Position numbers and translations under genes: made by a program
Shown here: in pieces, positions 32,000 to 33,970 of the stretch
Layout of the letters: each line of letters begins with the position of its first letter
Position numbering within the stretch: the first letter of the stretch is position 1
Source: Gammaproteobacteria bacterium
GTDB taxonomy: Bacteria; Pseudomonadota; Gammaproteobacteria; Ga0077536
Reading direction: 5' to 3'
Assembly (NCBI GenBank): GCA_003540955.1
Contig: DPMX01000016.1
Span: forward strand, 1 to 33,970
Length of the DNA stretch: 33,970 nt
The notes under the pieces: model-generated
The model's database searches: none
What the model was told of the DNA's origin: nothing
What the model saw: the letters and a program-made list of their open reading frames with translations, nothing else

Positions 32000-32440
32000 T
32001 CAGATATCACTCCACGAAGCTGGAAGATCTTCCATATGTAATGCGTTAAACAGTCGTGCCTGGAATTTCCAACCGTCTGCAGTCAGAATGTACTCATCGT
32101 TGTAATAACCTGCACCGATCCACCCCATGTTGTTTTTCGCACTGCGCAGATCAAGGTAGCAGCGACCGCTAGCACTTTTATCATCATGTAGTTCAATCAC
32201 ATGATTGTGAATGTACGGACGTGGCATAAGCGGTGCACTAGTGACGTAAAATTCTCGAAGGTCGTCGTGCCCGGCAATGACGGATTCCTTACCGGCATAC
32301 AGCGCTGTGAAACTACCACCGTCCGCAAATAGATCGATAATCCCATCTATATCGTCGCGCCAAACGCAGTCGCAATATCGCAATGGCAGATCTCGAATCG
32401 CTTCGCGCGCCAGCAAGCTTGCGAGTTGTTGTTCGATCAT
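32000..32440 (-). CDS. NTF2-like (SnoaL) family protein
   Basis: 146-residue NTF2-fold protein with the N-terminal helices LASLLAREAIRDLPLRYCDCVWRDDIDGIIDLFADGGSFT and later strands YIHNHVIELHDDKSASGRCYLDLRS, GYYNDEYILTADGWKFQARLFN. The arrangement with an early Arg/Tyr/Asp set is close to SnoaL_4 or ring-hydroxylating dioxygenase beta-subunit-like proteins, but no dioxygenase alpha subunit is nearby. It may isomerise, hydrate or just bind an intermediate. GGGAG lies seven bases before ATG 32438-32440. It sits between two Baeyer-Villiger monooxygenase genes on the same strand with gaps of 53 and 38 bp, which suggests that all three act on one substrate class. Confidence 0.85.
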   Translation of the reverse strand: MIEQQLASLLAREAIRDLPLRYCDCVWRDDIDGIIDLFADGGSFTALYAGKESVIAGHDDLREFYVTSAPLMPRPYIHNHVIELHDDKSASGRCYLDLRSAKNNMGWIGAGYYNDEYILTADGWKFQARLFNALHMEDLPASWSDI

Positions 32441-32493
32441 TTGGTAACTCCCTTGTAGTTAGTGTTTTGGTGGTACACCTGACGAATTTCGAC

Positions 32494-33970
32494 TTAACTT
32501 AGCGTGTACCCGTCATACCCTTTCTCGGCACTTTCGCCGAGAGCTGCCATGTACATCGGCACACCGCCTGAGTACATCAAGATCTCCCTCTGCTTACCCG
32601 GGATATTGGCACCCATGTACCAAGAGTCGGCCTGAGGAAAAAGGGTTGGTTTGACAAGCTCTAGGCATTCCTCACGCCATCCCTGTTCGGCCTCATGCGT
32701 GGCTTCGATCCGGTTCAGTCCGTGTTCACGCATATAGGACAAACATTCGACAATATAGTCACCTTGAAATTCCGCACTCGTTGGTCCGTTGCAAAACCCA
32801 CTGGGAGATTGTGGCCCGTACCCAAAAAGCAGGTTCGGAAAACCCGAGCTCGCAAGACCTTGATAAGTCAGCACTCCACTTGCCCATTTTTCTGCTAGGC
32901 TAGTGCCGTCAGATTGGCGAATATCTATCTCAGTTAACCCACCAGTTACCGCATCAAAGCCGGTCGCTAAAATTAGAACATCAATTTCGTGTTCACTAAT
33001 AGCTGTGACGACACCTCTCGGAGTAAATCTCACTATAGGCGATCGTTTAATGTCAACCAAGCTGACGTGTTCTTCGTTAAACATATCGTAGTACCACTGT
33101 TCCAGCGACGGCCGCTTCGTTCCGAACGGGTGCGGTGGTTCGGTGGGTGCAAGTATTTCCCCCACAGCCGAATCATGAACCCTTGCTCTAACCTTATCCC
33201 GCCAAAAATCGTAGGCCATCCGATTAGCAGACGAGTCACTTAGTATGTCCCGGAAGGTCCCTAGCCAAAACCAAAAGCCTCCTTTCTGCCATAATCGTTC
33301 GAATAGGGCAGTCCGCTCTTGGGGTGAGACTTCTAGTGCTGAGCGTGGATCAAAATCAAAATCAGAACCAGCAAAACACTGTGCACGACGGGCAAAAGAT
33401 TCGGTATAAGTTGCCCGCATGCGCTCATTCGCCGCTGCATCAAGCTGTTTTTGTTGCATAGGCAAGCATAAGTTTGGTGTTCGTTGGAACACCGTCAATT
33501 CACGGGCGATCCGACTCGCCTCCTGCGCTACTTGCACACCGCTCGCGCCGGTGCCGATAACTCCGACTCGTTTCCCTTTCAATTCGAGGCCTGACTGTGG
33601 CCACAACCCTGTGTGATGACATTCGCCTTGGAACGAATCAAGGCCCTCGAATGAGGGGATGTAAGGAATCGAGCCAAAGCCTGTACAGATCAAAAAGAAA
33701 CGCGCGCTAAGGCTCCCAACAGCGGGATCGGATGAGTCAGTCTCAATCGCCCAAGCTTTACTTCGCTCGTCGAAGCGGGCTTGACGTACTCGGGTTTCGA
33801 AACTGATGTCTCGACTCAAATCTAGGTTTTCGACGACAAACTCAAAATATGCACGCATCTCGGCGTAGCCAGGGAAACGTTCACTCCATTCCCACTGACG
33901 CCACAGATCCTCACGAGAAAATTGATAAATATTACAAACTGTATCAACCCGCGCACCCGGATAACAATTC
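32494..33970 (-). CDS. Baeyer-Villiger monooxygenase (cyclohexanone monooxygenase type), N-terminus cut by window edge
   Basis: The frame is open from the stop at 32494-32496 to the right edge, giving 491 residues and no start; the internal ATG at 33856-33858 is not the true start, because the reading frame continues upstream with YPGARVDTV and EWEWSERFPGYAEMRAYFE, a typical BVMO stretch. The fingerprint FxGxxxHxxxWP is encoded at 33598-33633 (FQGECHHTGLWP) and the NADPH motif GTGASG follows. The FAD Rossmann motif and about 40-60 residues lie outside the window. The C-terminal parts (NLLFGYGPQSPSG, GPTSAEFQGDYIVECL) are like those of cyclohexanone/phenylacetone monooxygenases. It is clearly a different subtype from the EthA-like protein two genes downstream. 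The substrate is probably a ketone. Confidence 0.93.
   Translation of the reverse strand, partial: NCYPGARVDTVCNIYQFSREDLWRQWEWSERFPGYAEMRAYFEFVVENLDLSRDISFETRVRQARFDERSKAWAIETDSSDPAVGSLSARFFLICTGFGSIPYIPSFEGLDSFQGECHHTGLWPQSGLELKGKRVGVIGTGASGVQVAQEASRIARELTVFQRTPNLCLPMQQKQLDAAANERMRATYTESFARRAQCFAGSDFDFDPRSALEVSPQERTALFERLWQKGGFWFWLGTFRDILSDSSANRMAYDFWRDKVRARVHDSAVGEILAPTEPPHPFGTKRPSLEQWYYDMFNEEHVSLVDIKRSPIVRFTPRGVVTAISEHEIDVLILATGFDAVTGGLTEIDIRQSDGTSLAEKWASGVLTYQGLASSGFPNLLFGYGPQSPSGFCNGPTSAEFQGDYIVECLSYMREHGLNRIEATHEAEQGWREECLELVKPTLFPQADSWYMGANIPGKQREILMYSGGVPMYMAALGESAEKGYDGYTLS

Noticed and set aside
1..33970. Mobile elements, integrases, CRISPR arrays, tRNA attachment sites
   Set aside because: No transposase, integrase, phage-like protein, regular spacer-repeat pattern or tRNA sequence was recognised, although the mosaic content of the right part would fit past transfer.

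Overview
The window looks like a chromosomal segment of a proteobacterium, most likely a gammaproteobacterium. The housekeeping proteins at the left (TrmH, Rep, TtcA) read closely like the enterobacterial versions, base composition is moderate, and many starts carry GGAG/AGGA Shine-Dalgarno sequences. That assignment is inference from remembered protein sequences; no search was run. No rRNA, tRNA, CRISPR array, insertion sequence, integrase or phage gene was seen.

Left part (1-8.2 kb), mostly core functions. It holds the start of trmH (running off the left edge), a two-gene unit of a tiny NrtS-like nitrate/nitrite transporter and a GFA-fold zinc protein (ATGA overlap), an ABC-2 type ATPase/permease pair (ATGA overlap), a PrgY-like TraB membrane protein with a TTG start, the helicase gene rep and the tRNA thiolase gene ttcA.

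Middle part (8.2-19.3 kb), mainly minus strand. It holds two PPOX-type flavoproteins, an N-formylglutamate amidohydrolase-like protein and a glutamine-synthetase-family ligase. A divergent plus-strand pair follows (VC1184-type cysteine-desulfurase-like protein and an IsdG-like haem monooxygenase). Then comes a hydantoin-type gene set: hyuA-hyuB (ATP-dependent hydantoinase/oxoprolinase), an isochorismatase-fold amidase and an alpha/beta hydrolase that has lost its nucleophile serine.

Right part (19.4-34 kb), a dense accessory catabolic region of short, often divergent units. It holds a methyltransferase with an unrecognised N-terminal domain plus a small helical partner, three luciferase-like monooxygenases (two are paralogues), a Tat-exported NTF2-like protein, an SDR without the YxxxK pair, a CaiB/BaiF CoA-transferase, a divergent PxpC-PxpB pair in inverted order without PxpA, an ABM-domain protein, a CmcJ/AsaB-type non-haem iron oxygenase, an EthA-like Baeyer-Villiger monooxygenase, an NTF2-like protein and a second Baeyer-Villiger monooxygenase cut by the right edge.

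Taken together the right two thirds look like an oxidative and hydrolytic catabolic island. Flavin enzymes oxidise organic substrates, ATP-dependent lactam or hydantoin openers and amidases release amines or amino acids, and a ligase, a CoA-transferase and an SDR process the products. The substrate cannot be read from sequence. The best-supported pathway fragment is hydantoin-type ring opening (HyuA+HyuB) followed by N-carbamoyl amino-acid hydrolysis.
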